Shown here piece by piece: positions 43,813-51,257 of a stretch of DNA of 52,698 nt. Positions within the stretch are counted from its first letter, which is position 1, and each line of letters starts with the position of its first letter. The stretch covers positions 1-52,698 of the forward strand of contig DIXO01000012.1 in NCBI GenBank assembly GCA_002428735.1, written 5' to 3'. The DNA comes from Syntrophaceae bacterium UBA6078 (GTDB lineage: Bacteria > Desulfobacterota > Syntrophia > Syntrophales > UBA2210). A model generated the notes under the pieces. The model did no database searches. It was given only the letters and a program-made list of their open reading frames with translations, and was not told where the DNA came from. Position numbers and translations under genes: made by a program.

Positions 43813-43989
43813 CTATTCAACGGAGATCACTTCACGCCCCTTGTAGAAACCGCAATGGGGGCATGCGCGGTGAGGCAGCTTCGGTTCGCTGCACTGGGGG
43901 CATACAGATGTTGTGACAGCCTTGAGGGAGTCGTGCGCCCTTCTCATATTCCTTCGTGTTCTCGAATGTCGATTAGTTGGATTTGCCAT
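43813..43989 (-). CDS. rpmF: 50S ribosomal protein L32
   Basis: This is a short gene of 58 codons. The reading on the minus strand starts MANPTNRHSRTRRNMRRAHD and has two CxxC pairs (C30/C33 and C43/C46) forming the zinc-type L32 ribbon, ending GREVISVE. It therefore belongs to the Cys-containing, zinc-binding L32 type rather than the Cys-free type. It is between yceD (8 bp upstream) and fabD, the usual yceD-rpmF pairing. Confidence 0.95.
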   Translation of the reverse strand: MANPTNRHSRTRRNMRRAHDSLKAVTTSVCPQCSEPKLPHRACPHCGFYKGREVISVE

Positions 43990-43997
43990 GGTATGAT

Positions 43998-44534
43998 TTA
44001 CCTTTCATTCTTCATTCTCAAATTTTTTAAGACAGCAAAGGGGGAATGTACCTGTTGCTCGTTATGATTACACGTCTCCGTATTGAGGTTTTTCCCGCAT
44101 ACGGGGCACAGCCCCCTGCAGGATTCATTACAGAGGGGTTTCATCGGAACCTGCAGTACCATCTGTTCAACCACGATATGATCCAGATCTATGATATCTC
44201 CGTTATAGTTGCCGTATTCCAGATCCTCGGAGGTCAGTTGCAGATCATCTTCTTCCATATCTTCAGGAGGGGTCAGAACATACTTGAAGTGAATCTTCAC
44301 GGGAAAATCAAAAGGCTCCAGGCAACGACAGCACGCAAGTTCTCCCTCGGCTTGTATGGTTCCCCTGATGGATACATTCTGCAAAATCTTCACAACCAGG
44401 CACTGAACGTCGATTTTTTCAACGCGCCAGCCGCAGTCATCGCCCGCCGGCAGGGACCGGCGAAACCATTCGCCACTCTCAGAGAACCGGAGTTGCAACC
44501 CCTCTTCCGGGATATGTGAAATATTGATCTGCAA
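43998..44534 (-). CDS. yceD: YceD/DUF177 family protein
   Basis: DUF177, 178 residues, is found next to rpmF in most bacteria and is linked to 23S rRNA and ribosome assembly; the plant homologue is needed for 23S processing. The core CCRCLEPFDFPVKIHFKYVL lies near residue 70. The segment DLDHIVVEQMVLQVPMKPLCNESCRGLCPVCGKNLNTETC (about 116-155) includes a Cys-rich probable zinc site. The start appears to be TTG 44534 with only a weak ribosome site, so it is less certain. Confidence 0.88.
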   Translation of the reverse strand: MQINISHIPEEGLQLRFSESGEWFRRSLPAGDDCGWRVEKIDVQCLVVKILQNVSIRGTIQAEGELACCRCLEPFDFPVKIHFKYVLTPPEDMEEDDLQLTSEDLEYGNYNGDIIDLDHIVVEQMVLQVPMKPLCNESCRGLCPVCGKNLNTETCNHNEQQVHSPFAVLKNLRMKNER

Positions 44535-44740
44535 AGCTCAGCCCGCTGCAACGTGTCTAAAAAAAGAATGTAACGTAATTACAAAAACCGTTCAATGTCA
44601 AGTAAATTTTACTATTTCCGCGTACCCTCCCGTGATGCGCCCCCTTCGCAGCGAAGCGGAAGCATCCTTCGAGATAGATATTTTAGACTTGAAATCACAG
44701 AGTAAATCCCGTAGATAATAAAAAGAGATCTAAATACCCC

Positions 44741-44769
44741 TTGACTTTTGGGGTGTATTTGTCTAGTTA
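44741..44769 (+). promoter_or_regulatory. Promoter of the tRNA-Gln / tRNA-Glu operon
   Basis: TTGACT (44741-44746), a 17-base spacer and TAGTTA (44764-44769) are followed by a GC-rich discriminator typical of stringently controlled stable-RNA promoters. The tRNA-Gln gene starts about 16 bp beyond the predicted start site. Confidence 0.6.
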
Positions 44770-44791
44770 CCGCACGTTCAGGACGATCCAC

Positions 44792-44865
44792 TGGGGGATC
44801 GTCTAGCGGTAGGACTCAGGTCTCTGGAATCTGCTACCCAGGTTCGAATCCTGGTCCCCCAGCCA
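44792..44865 (+). tRNA. tRNA-Gln (CTG)
   Basis: A complete cloverleaf of 74 nt, with CCA encoded. The acceptor TGGGGGA/TCCCCCA has a U1-A72 pair, the identity pair used by bacterial GatCAB. D arm GTC/GAC is followed by anticodon stem CAGGT/ATCTG with loop CTCTGGA (anticodon CTG) and T arm CCAGG-TTCGAAT-CCTGG. It reads CAG codons. No TTG-anticodon tRNA-Gln is in this window. Confidence 0.95.
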
Positions 44866-44866
44866 T

Positions 44867-44941
44867 GGTCCCATCGTCTAGCGGTCAGGACGCTGGCCTC
44901 TCACGCCGGAAACCCGGGTTCGATTCCCGGTGGGACTACCA
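44867..44941 (+). tRNA. tRNA-Glu (CTC)
   Basis: A complete cloverleaf of 75 nt, with CCA encoded, one base after tRNA-Gln. The acceptor GGTCCCA/TGGGACT closes with a G1-U72 wobble and A73. Anticodon stem CTGGC/GCCGG carries loop CTCTCAC (anticodon CTC), and the T arm is CCGGG-TTCGATT-CCCGG. It reads GAG codons. Its D arm is nearly the same as that of the neighbouring tRNA-Gln. Confidence 0.95.
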
Positions 44942-44951
44942 CACACCTAAT

Positions 44952-44980
44952 GGGGCGGATTACCATCCGCCCCTTTTATT
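44952..44980 (+). terminator. Intrinsic terminator after the tRNA pair
   Basis: GGGGCGGAT and ATCCGCCCC form a nine-base stem with loop TACC, followed by TTTTATT. It closes the two-tRNA transcript. Confidence 0.85.
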
Positions 44981-45007
44981 CTGATTTCAGTTTCCCCGGT
45001 ATGTCGC

Positions 45008-45703
45008 GTGAAGATTAAACCTCATATCGCGCTGTATACGCTACTGGCACTGGTGGGGTACGCCTGTACGAGTGGAATTGTCACGGACAGCCATCTCACC
45101 AGAGAGGAGGCTGTGTACTCGAACCAGCCGCCGGGTGTCATGGCGAGCGTGCAGGAGAAACTTGCCGTGGTGGACGTCCGCTATTATGGCTTTGACGGAC
45201 GGATTCATCAGGGGCAGATCGTGATCCATGAAGCCCTGGCGGCGGATATCCTTCAGATCTTCGACGTCATCCTGCAGACCCGATTTCCGGTGGAATCCGT
45301 TCTGCCTATCGCCCATCCCTTGATTCAGCGCAAGGGCCCCTACGGCCTTTCCTCGGACACGAACAATACCTCCGGATATGCCTGGCGTCCGGTCACAGGC
45401 TGCAAACAATTGTCCATGCACGCCCTCGGGCTGGCAGTGGACATCAATCCCCGGCAGAATCCATACATCAGCGGCGCGTTGATTCTTCCCCCGCGGGCGA
45501 TGTACGAACCGTCCGCTCCGGGGACCCTGACAGCCGATTCACCGGTGGTGCGGGCCTTCAAACAACTGAGATGGGAATGGGGCGGCGACTGGAAAGAGCG
45601 GCGGGTTGATTACATGCACTTTCAGAAAGTTCCGCCCGGGTGGGAGCAGTGGACAGGGCTCTACAGAAAAGAGAGCCTTTCAAAAATGTCGGCACAGAAG
45701 TAA
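45008..45703 (+). CDS. M15-family peptidase (D-Ala-D-Ala carboxypeptidase-like), probably exported
   Basis: The 231-residue protein has an N-terminal hydrophobic signal (about 7-19) ending at Cys20, with a weak lipobox (GYAC). The M15_4/VanY-like zinc motifs are SMHALGLAVDIN (about 137-148) with His and Asp ligands, and a late WGGDWKERRVDYMHFQK with the third His. It would cut peptidoglycan peptides in the periplasm. The GTG start at 45008 lacks a clear Shine-Dalgarno. The 3' end of the gene and the bases after it (45681-45727) recur in a degenerate copy near 50847. Confidence 0.82.
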   Translation: MKIKPHIALYTLLALVGYACTSGIVTDSHLTREEAVYSNQPPGVMASVQEKLAVVDVRYYGFDGRIHQGQIVIHEALAADILQIFDVILQTRFPVESVLPIAHPLIQRKGPYGLSSDTNNTSGYAWRPVTGCKQLSMHALGLAVDINPRQNPYISGALILPPRAMYEPSAPGTLTADSPVVRAFKQLRWEWGGDWKERRVDYMHFQKVPPGWEQWTGLYRKESLSKMSAQK

Positions 45704-45727
45704 TTGCCCATGACGGATAGTACCGCT
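45681..45727 (+). repeat. Copy A of a 47-bp dispersed repeat
   Basis: It matches 50847-50893 at 42 of 47 positions in the same orientation. It covers the last codons and stop of the M15 peptidase gene and 25 bp of the following spacer. Confidence 0.75.
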
Positions 45728-45762
45728 GATTAAACTATTTCATGATTACGGGGGGTATAGAA

Positions 45763-46347
45763 ATGGCCTTTCAAAAATATCTGATTGCGATTGGCGTTGG
45801 TTTGATGCTAATTTACGGATGTTCGTATGATGTTTCACAAAAAGGAACATATATGAAAAACTACTATGAAACCCTGAAGAAGACGGACCCGCAACACATC
45901 TCATATGTGAAGGCCGAATCCGATGAAGAAAAAAAGGCCATCTCTCAGTTTAGAGAGTTCTATCAGGTCTTCTCCGAGGAAAAAATCCGCAGCTCCGTGA
46001 GGGGTCTTTACCGAGAGGATGCCTATTTCCGTGACGGTTTCAGGGAAGTCCAGGGCATCGACGCTATTGAAGAATACTTTGTCAGCTCCACGGAAGCCTT
46101 TCTTGAGTGTCGTTTCAATATCCAGGATGTCGCTGTGCATGACGGCAATTATTATTTTCGCTGGATCATGACGCTGGTATTGAAACGCAACAAAGATAAT
46201 CCTGTTGAGGCGGTGGGCATGTCCCACGTCCGTTTTGACGAAAAGGGCAAGATCATTTTTCACCAGGACTACTGGGACACGGGCATTATCTATGAGCAGA
46301 TCCCGATCTTGGGACCGATCATTACCTGGATCAGGCAAAGAGTGTAA
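45763..46347 (+). CDS. NTF2/SnoaL-like lipoprotein
   Basis: This 194-residue protein has a lipoprotein-type signal, LMLIYGC, with the acylated residue probably Cys20. From about residue 65 the sequence AISQFREFYQVFSEE...LYREDAYFRDGFREVQGIDAIEEYFVSSTEAF looks like the NTF2/SnoaL cone fold that binds small hydrophobic ligands, ending in RFDEKGKIIFHQDYWDTG. Such proteins often sit beside the FAD oxidoreductase and cyclopropane synthase genes found downstream here. I start at ATG 45763 (MAFQKYL) behind GGGGG; the frame is open to 45742. A substrate or lipid-handling role is inferred. Confidence 0.72.
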   Translation: MAFQKYLIAIGVGLMLIYGCSYDVSQKGTYMKNYYETLKKTDPQHISYVKAESDEEKKAISQFREFYQVFSEEKIRSSVRGLYREDAYFRDGFREVQGIDAIEEYFVSSTEAFLECRFNIQDVAVHDGNYYFRWIMTLVLKRNKDNPVEAVGMSHVRFDEKGKIIFHQDYWDTGIIYEQIPILGPIITWIRQRV

Positions 46348-46397
46348 GCCATACATGACAGAGACAGACCTCGTGTGAACAGGGGAGGGCCTCATTG

Positions 46398-47672
46398 ATG
46401 GACGGTACCGATCGCTTGAAAATCGCTGTGGTGGGCGGCGGCGTCGCGGGGATTGTGGCGGCTTATCTGATGCAGAGGCGGCACGACGTCACGCTGTACG
46501 AAAAAAACGACTACATCGGCGGACACACGAACACGGTGATCATTCCCGACGGTCCGGACCGGGGGATGCCGGTCGATACGGGCTTCATTGTGCTCAATGA
46601 CCGGACCTACCCCCTGTTCACCCGGTTTTTGTCCCAGCTCAACGTCGCTATCAGTAAAACGGATATGTCCTTCAGCTATACGGACCGAAAAACGGGACTC
46701 CAGTATGCCAGCATGGATTTCGACGGCATCTTCGCCCAGCGGCAAAATCTGCTCAAACCGTCTTTCTGGAATCTCCTGCGGGGAATCATCAAGTTCAATA
46801 CCACGACGCGCCGGCGGCTCCATGAGGGCGGCCTTGCTGGAATTACCCTGGGAGAGCATCTTGAAAGGGAGGGAATCCCGAAGAAGGTCGCCACGGAATT
46901 CGTCCTGCCCATGGCGGGGGCCATCTGGTCCGCCCCGGACGGCAAGATCTCAGACTTTCCGGCTGAGACGTTCGCCCGGTTTTACGAGAACCACGGCCTC
47001 CTGTCTCTGGCGGACCATCCGCAATGGTACTTTATCAGCGGGGGCAGCCAGACCTATGTGCGGTCCTTCCTCAAAGATTTCAAGGGCACAGTCGTCTTAA
47101 ACTGCGCCGTTACGGGCATACGGCGGGAGGCCGCGCGGGTCGTCATTGAAGGGCCCGGTGTGGGCGAGAGCTTCTATGACCGGGTCATCATTGCCGCCCA
47201 TGCCGATGAGGCCCTGAAGCTACTCACCGATCCGTCGCCGGAGGAAGCGCGACTTCTTTCGGCATGGACCTATTCGCGAAACAACACTGTCCTCCACAGG
47301 GACAGTTCCTACCTGCCCCCAAATCATCGGGCCTGGGCATCCTGGAATTACATCCGTGAGGCGGGAATGGACGCCGAGGCACCCGTCACCCTGACGTACG
47401 ACATGACGCGGCTGCAGCGCCTGACGACGAAAGAACGTTACTGCGTGACCCTGAATCCGGCTCGTCCCATCCCCGAGGCCGCCGTGATCCGCCAGCTGGA
47501 TTATACCCATCCGGTATACACCTTCGCCTCCCTCTCATCTCAAAGTGAATTGGGACGATTGAACGGTCAACGGAACACGTTTTTTTGTGGAAGTTATTTC
47601 GGTTATGGCTTTCACGAGGATGCGGTGCGCTCGGCCGTGGAGGTCGGCCGTCTATTCGGGATCGATTTGTAA
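46398..47672 (+). CDS. FAD-dependent amine-oxidase-like oxidoreductase (COG2907 type)
   Basis: The 424-residue flavoprotein opens with a Rossmann FAD motif, IAVVGGGVAGIVAAYLMQRRHDVTLYEKNDYIGGHTNTV (G13, G15, G18). PVDTGFIVLNDRTYP and FILPMAGAIWS-like segments follow, and a GR-x-FFCGSYFGYGFHEDAVRSAVEVGR C-terminus closes the FAD site. This is the COG2907 group, seen next to DUF1365 and cyclopropane-fatty-acid-synthase genes in many proteobacteria, where it is thought to act on fatty acyl chains. A TTG precedes the ATG at 46398, and GGGAGG is upstream. The fused lipid enzyme follows 37 bp later. Confidence 0.85.
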   Translation: MDGTDRLKIAVVGGGVAGIVAAYLMQRRHDVTLYEKNDYIGGHTNTVIIPDGPDRGMPVDTGFIVLNDRTYPLFTRFLSQLNVAISKTDMSFSYTDRKTGLQYASMDFDGIFAQRQNLLKPSFWNLLRGIIKFNTTTRRRLHEGGLAGITLGEHLEREGIPKKVATEFVLPMAGAIWSAPDGKISDFPAETFARFYENHGLLSLADHPQWYFISGGSQTYVRSFLKDFKGTVVLNCAVTGIRREAARVVIEGPGVGESFYDRVIIAAHADEALKLLTDPSPEEARLLSAWTYSRNNTVLHRDSSYLPPNHRAWASWNYIREAGMDAEAPVTLTYDMTRLQRLTTKERYCVTLNPARPIPEAAVIRQLDYTHPVYTFASLSSQSELGRLNGQRNTFFCGSYFGYGFHEDAVRSAVEVGRLFGIDL

Positions 47673-47709
47673 CACATGCATTTTCTTCCGCCTTTATGGG
47701 GGATAAGCA

Positions 47710-49674
47710 ATGAAATCTTGTATCTATGAAGGCTACACGGAACATCAGCGCGTCAAGCCGGCGGAACATCATTTCCGGTATAACCTTTATTTTTATTGTT
47801 TCGATCTCGACGAACTGCCGGATCTTGACCGCGCATTGCCGCTTTTCGCCTATAACAGATTCCGTCCCGTCTCCCTCCACGACAAGGATTATCTGGATCA
47901 GGGCCCGGGCACTATCAGGGAAAAGGTCCTGCGGCGGCTGGAGAAAGAAGTAGATGTCGACCGCATCACACGCATACTCCTCATCACATCGGCCCGCTAT
48001 TTCAACTATATCTTCAATCCCGTCAGCTTTTATTATTGCTTGTCTGCCGAGAGCGAGCTTGTGGCCGTTGTTGCGGAGGTCAACAACACCTTCAACGAAA
48101 AGCACCTGTATGTTCTGAAGGCCTCCGAGGCAAAGGCGGCGGGCTATGCCGCCCACTATTGGGCCGATAAGAACTTCCATGTGTCCCCCTTCAACTCGAC
48201 GGCGGGACGGTATGAATTCTTCTTATCCACGCCGGGTGAGGAGATCGATATCCGGATCATCCTTCATCGGGACGGGGAAAAGGTTTTTGAGGCGCGGCTT
48301 TGGGGGAAATCCAGACCTCTGACCTCCTTTGGGCTGGCGGCCCTCATAGCAAGGCACCCCCTGATGCCTCACCTTTCCATTCCGAGGATCTTCCTGGAGG
48401 CGGCCAAGCTCTTTTTTCAAAAGAAACTGACCTATATTGAAAAACCGATCCCCATGAGCATGATGACTATCCGCAAAAAGCCGCCAGGCCTATGGGAAAA
48501 AGCGTGTATGGCAATAGTCACGAAGCTCATGGGCCGCATCAGCAGCGGTTCTCTTGAACTGCGCCTTCCCGATGGACGGGTCAAGGCCTTTGGAAACGAC
48601 GCAGCGGATCTGCGGGCGGCCATGACGGTCCATGACTATGGCTTCTTTACAAGCCTGGTTATGGGCGGCGACGTCGGCCTGGGAGAAACCTATGTAAGCG
48701 GCCTCTGGGATGCCAAAGACATCTCCACGCTCTTCAGGGTTCTTATTAGAAACAGGGAAGCCCTGAAAAACGGCTATCCCGCGACAGCGTGGCTCACGCG
48801 ACGAAAAAACGATCTCCTCTATCTGCTCCGGTCCAACAGCCTCATGGGAGCACGCAGAAACATCCAGAGCCACTATGATCTCAGCAACGAACTGTTCAGC
48901 TTATTTCTCGATGAATCAATGAGTTACTCAAGCGGCGTTTATCTCGCCGAAACGGACACTCTGGAAGAGGCGCAACAGCGGAAGCTGCAGATGATCGTTG
49001 ATAAGGGCAGAATCGAGGCGTCCGACGAGGTTCTGGAAATCGGCTGCGGCTGGGGGGGATTCGCCCTGTACGCCGCACAGCAGACAGGATGCCGCGTCAC
49101 GGGCGTCACCATCTCCGATGCTCAGCGCCGGCTTGCGCAAGAGCGTGTCGAAAAAGCCGGCCTTCAGAACAGTATCCGGATTCTCCTTCAGGATTACCGG
49201 GAAGTTACAGGATGGTTCGATAAGATTGTATCCATCGAAATGCTGGAAGCGGTCGGCGAAAAAAATTTCGGGACCTTCTTCCGCCAGTGCGATCGGTTGC
49301 TGAAACCGGGAGGGTTGCTTGTTCTGCAGGTCATCACGATTCCGGATCAGGGGTACAAAGCCTACCGAAAAGAGACGGACTGGATTCAGAAGTATATCTT
49401 TCCGGGAGGGTTTCTTCCCTCCATAACGGCTCTTCTGAATGTTGCCACCAGGCATTCGACCCTTATTATGGAAACCTTGGAAGACATCGGGCTCCACTAT
49501 GCTCGGACCCTGAGAGACTGGCGTGAGCGTTTTGTGCAAAACCGGGATCAACTGCAAACCCTTGGATTTGATCCGTCCTTCGAAAGAAAGTGGCGATACT
49601 ATCTCAGTATATGTGAAGCCGGATTTTATGAGCACGCTGTGAGCGACGTCCAGGCGGTTTTCAGAAAACCGTGA
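47710..49674 (+). CDS. DUF1365 - cyclopropane-fatty-acid synthase fusion
   Basis: This 654-residue protein is two families in one frame. Residues about 1-240 are DUF1365, with the hallmark ARYFNYIFNPVSFYYC (95-110) and NNTFNEKHLYVL. Residues about 255-654 are a CFA synthase/mycolic acid cyclopropane synthase-type methyltransferase. They contain IQSHYDLSNELFSLFLD (385-401), SAM motif I VLEIGCGWGGFALYAA (441-456), a SIEMLEAVGEKNFG segment near 510-523 and IFPGGFLPS later. It would use SAM to alter unsaturated phospholipid acyl chains at the membrane. The two parts are normally separate adjacent genes. It lies between the FAD oxidoreductase and DUF2177 genes. Confidence 0.88.
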   Translation: MKSCIYEGYTEHQRVKPAEHHFRYNLYFYCFDLDELPDLDRALPLFAYNRFRPVSLHDKDYLDQGPGTIREKVLRRLEKEVDVDRITRILLITSARYFNYIFNPVSFYYCLSAESELVAVVAEVNNTFNEKHLYVLKASEAKAAGYAAHYWADKNFHVSPFNSTAGRYEFFLSTPGEEIDIRIILHRDGEKVFEARLWGKSRPLTSFGLAALIARHPLMPHLSIPRIFLEAAKLFFQKKLTYIEKPIPMSMMTIRKKPPGLWEKACMAIVTKLMGRISSGSLELRLPDGRVKAFGNDAADLRAAMTVHDYGFFTSLVMGGDVGLGETYVSGLWDAKDISTLFRVLIRNREALKNGYPATAWLTRRKNDLLYLLRSNSLMGARRNIQSHYDLSNELFSLFLDESMSYSSGVYLAETDTLEEAQQRKLQMIVDKGRIEASDEVLEIGCGWGGFALYAAQQTGCRVTGVTISDAQRRLAQERVEKAGLQNSIRILLQDYREVTGWFDKIVSIEMLEAVGEKNFGTFFRQCDRLLKPGGLLVLQVITIPDQGYKAYRKETDWIQKYIFPGGFLPSITALLNVATRHSTLIMETLEDIGLHYARTLRDWRERFVQNRDQLQTLGFDPSFERKWRYYLSICEAGFYEHAVSDVQAVFRKP

Positions 49675-49738
49675 TGGGTGGGCGATACAATGTATCAGGG
49701 GGAATTGGGGTTTCCACCAAATGAGGGAGGGACTGAGC

Positions 49739-50140
49739 ATGAAACTGGTTTATCTGTACCTCTTGACGTTACCTGTGTTCTTCGGCATCGATTTGCTCTG
49801 GATCGGCGTCCTGGCGAAGGATTTTTACCGCAATAATCTGGGCCATCTCTTCCGTCAAGACATCAACTGGGCAGCAGCCTTAATTTTCTATTTCCTGTAC
49901 ATCGTCGGCATCCTGATCTTTGTCACCCTGCCCGCACTGGAAAAACAATCCCTGGGCCGGGCGATTATCATGGGGGGACTCTTCGGTTTTTTCGCCTACG
50001 CTACTTACGATCTTACCAATTTCGCGACATTGAGGGACTGGCCGATCAAGGTTGCCATCGTTGATATAGCATGGGGCATGGTCCTGACGGCGAGCGTCGG
50101 GGCGGCCAGCTACTTCATAGGCAGGTGGATTTTGCCGTAA
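49739..50140 (+). CDS. DUF2177 membrane protein
   Basis: This 133-residue protein has four predicted helices (about 2-20, 41-62, 72-92, 106-128). The motifs FFGIDLLWIGVLAKDFYRNNLG and GGLFGFFAYATYDLTNFATLRDWP are the DUF2177 signature. DUF2177 genes recur in CFA synthase/DUF1365 neighbourhoods, so a role in the same lipid modification or transport is inferred. I start at ATG 49739, with GGGAGG upstream; the frame is open to 49721. It follows the fusion gene by 64 bp. Confidence 0.87.
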   Translation: MKLVYLYLLTLPVFFGIDLLWIGVLAKDFYRNNLGHLFRQDINWAAALIFYFLYIVGILIFVTLPALEKQSLGRAIIMGGLFGFFAYATYDLTNFATLRDWPIKVAIVDIAWGMVLTASVGAASYFIGRWILP

Positions 50141-50309
50141 GACCTGTCTTTCCTCAGCGTGAGCGGAACGTCATGAACTGTTGTTAATGTTACTTCGGGA
50201 CCGGTCAGAAAAGACTGTTTCGGCGGAATGGTGAATGAAGTCAATATGGATACACGGGGCCCACATGCCGTTCCCGGCGATCAATCTGCCATGCGGGAGG
50301 TGTGACAAC

Positions 50310-50723
50310 ATGAAACTGCAAAGATATCTTTTCGCTATCTGCATTCTGATCGTTGTGGCGGTTATGTCCGGTTGTTATGAAGGCTATGTGGGAAACGAAG
50401 GGGCACTGCTGAAGCAGTATCTTGAACCGGCCAAGTTGAAGGAACTTGTGGACGCACCGCGAGCAGACATATGGATCATCGACGTCCGCCCTGAGTCCGC
50501 ATTTAAAAAAGCTCATATACCAACAGCGAAGAATTTTCCTTCGGGCCTGATCATGGAAAGGCTCAGCGAACTCCCGAAGAGCCAGTACCTCATAGTAACC
50601 TGTGAAACCGGCGGAAGGGCGCAAATGGTCATCAAGCGTCTCGAAAAAGCCGGGTACACCCGTTTCATGAACTGGGGCGCGAATTCACGTTATTTCGACG
50701 TGTATGGTTCGGTTTCCGGCTAG
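50310..50723 (+). CDS. Rhodanese-like lipoprotein
   Basis: The 137-residue protein has a signal helix and a lipoprotein-like cleavage site at VMSGC (Cys22). The rhodanese domain follows, with IIDVRPESAFKKAHIPTAKNF near 62. The active loop CETGGRA has Cys98 as the sulfur-carrying nucleophile, and the domain ends at YTRFMNWGANSRYF. It is a single-domain PspE-like sulfurtransferase, probably on the periplasmic side of a membrane. I start at ATG 50310 behind GGGAGG; the frame upstream to 50235 has no homology. It lies 169 bp after DUF2177, so membership of that cluster is uncertain. Confidence 0.85.
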   Translation: MKLQRYLFAICILIVVAVMSGCYEGYVGNEGALLKQYLEPAKLKELVDAPRADIWIIDVRPESAFKKAHIPTAKNFPSGLIMERLSELPKSQYLIVTCETGGRAQMVIKRLEKAGYTRFMNWGANSRYFDVYGSVSG

Positions 50724-50846
50724 CACCAGTAGAAATTACGCGCAATTGATAATCCTGGAACATCTGAGCCATTTTCATCCAATAGAAATACGGAAGATGG
50801 CTCCATAACACCCGGTGGGCGGAGCAGTACGGACAAGGATGCCTTG

Positions 50847-50893
50847 CAAGAATGCCGGCACAGAAGTAATCACCCATGACGGATAGAACCGCT
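50847..50893 (+). repeat. Copy B of a 47-bp dispersed repeat (decayed gene end)
   Basis: It is identical to 45681-45727 at 42 of 47 positions. Weaker similarity extends upstream to about 50812, where a GGTGGG..GCAGT..GGACA pattern matches the codons for the peptidase C-terminus with small indels. This suggests a decayed duplicate or a mobile intergenic repeat. Confidence 0.7.
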
Positions 50894-51063
50894 CTCCGCG
50901 CGGGGAAGGGGAGGGCGCACAGGAACTGCGGGAAACACCGCCGGTTTTTCCCTTGACAAGATATGGAAAGGGAGTTAACCAGTTAGCGTGTTTCATTGAT
51001 CTCGGCTGCTTCGCACGCGTATGGACGGACGTCATAACCGGGGGGATTATGGCCTGATCATCG

Positions 51064-51102
51064 AAAGCCCTGTTTCTCAGAATGAGAGGTGGGGCTTTTT
51101 TT
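51064..51102 (+). terminator. Intrinsic terminator
   Basis: AAAGCCC (51064-51070) and GGGCTTT (51092-51098) pair, an inner TCTC/GAGA extends the stem, and seven T residues follow. It marks the boundary before the AT-rich end of the window. Confidence 0.7.
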
Positions 51103-51257
51103 ATGTCCCCTTTAGGATAAGGATTTATGCTTCAGTTTATCAAAATTGAAAAAAATAAAAGTCTGTCCCTAAAGATTCTGATTGTGAATAGAAACAACTA
51201 TCGAATCAGACAGGCAATATATTCCCAATAGCATTCACAGACTGAGGGAGAAGAGAG

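Larger units (their letters stand above)
50724..51257. other. Gene-free stretch with decayed repeat and terminator
   Basis: These 534 bp hold no gene I can support. At 50812-50893 there is a degenerate copy of the 3' end of the M15 peptidase region. A C/G-rich tract follows at 50891-50920. TTGACAAGATATGG near 50953 resembles a promoter -35. A terminator lies at 51064-51102. From about 51105 the sequence is clearly AT-rich, and an imperfect hairpin (CTGATT...AATCAG, 51178-51209) precedes the next gene. Confidence 0.5.
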
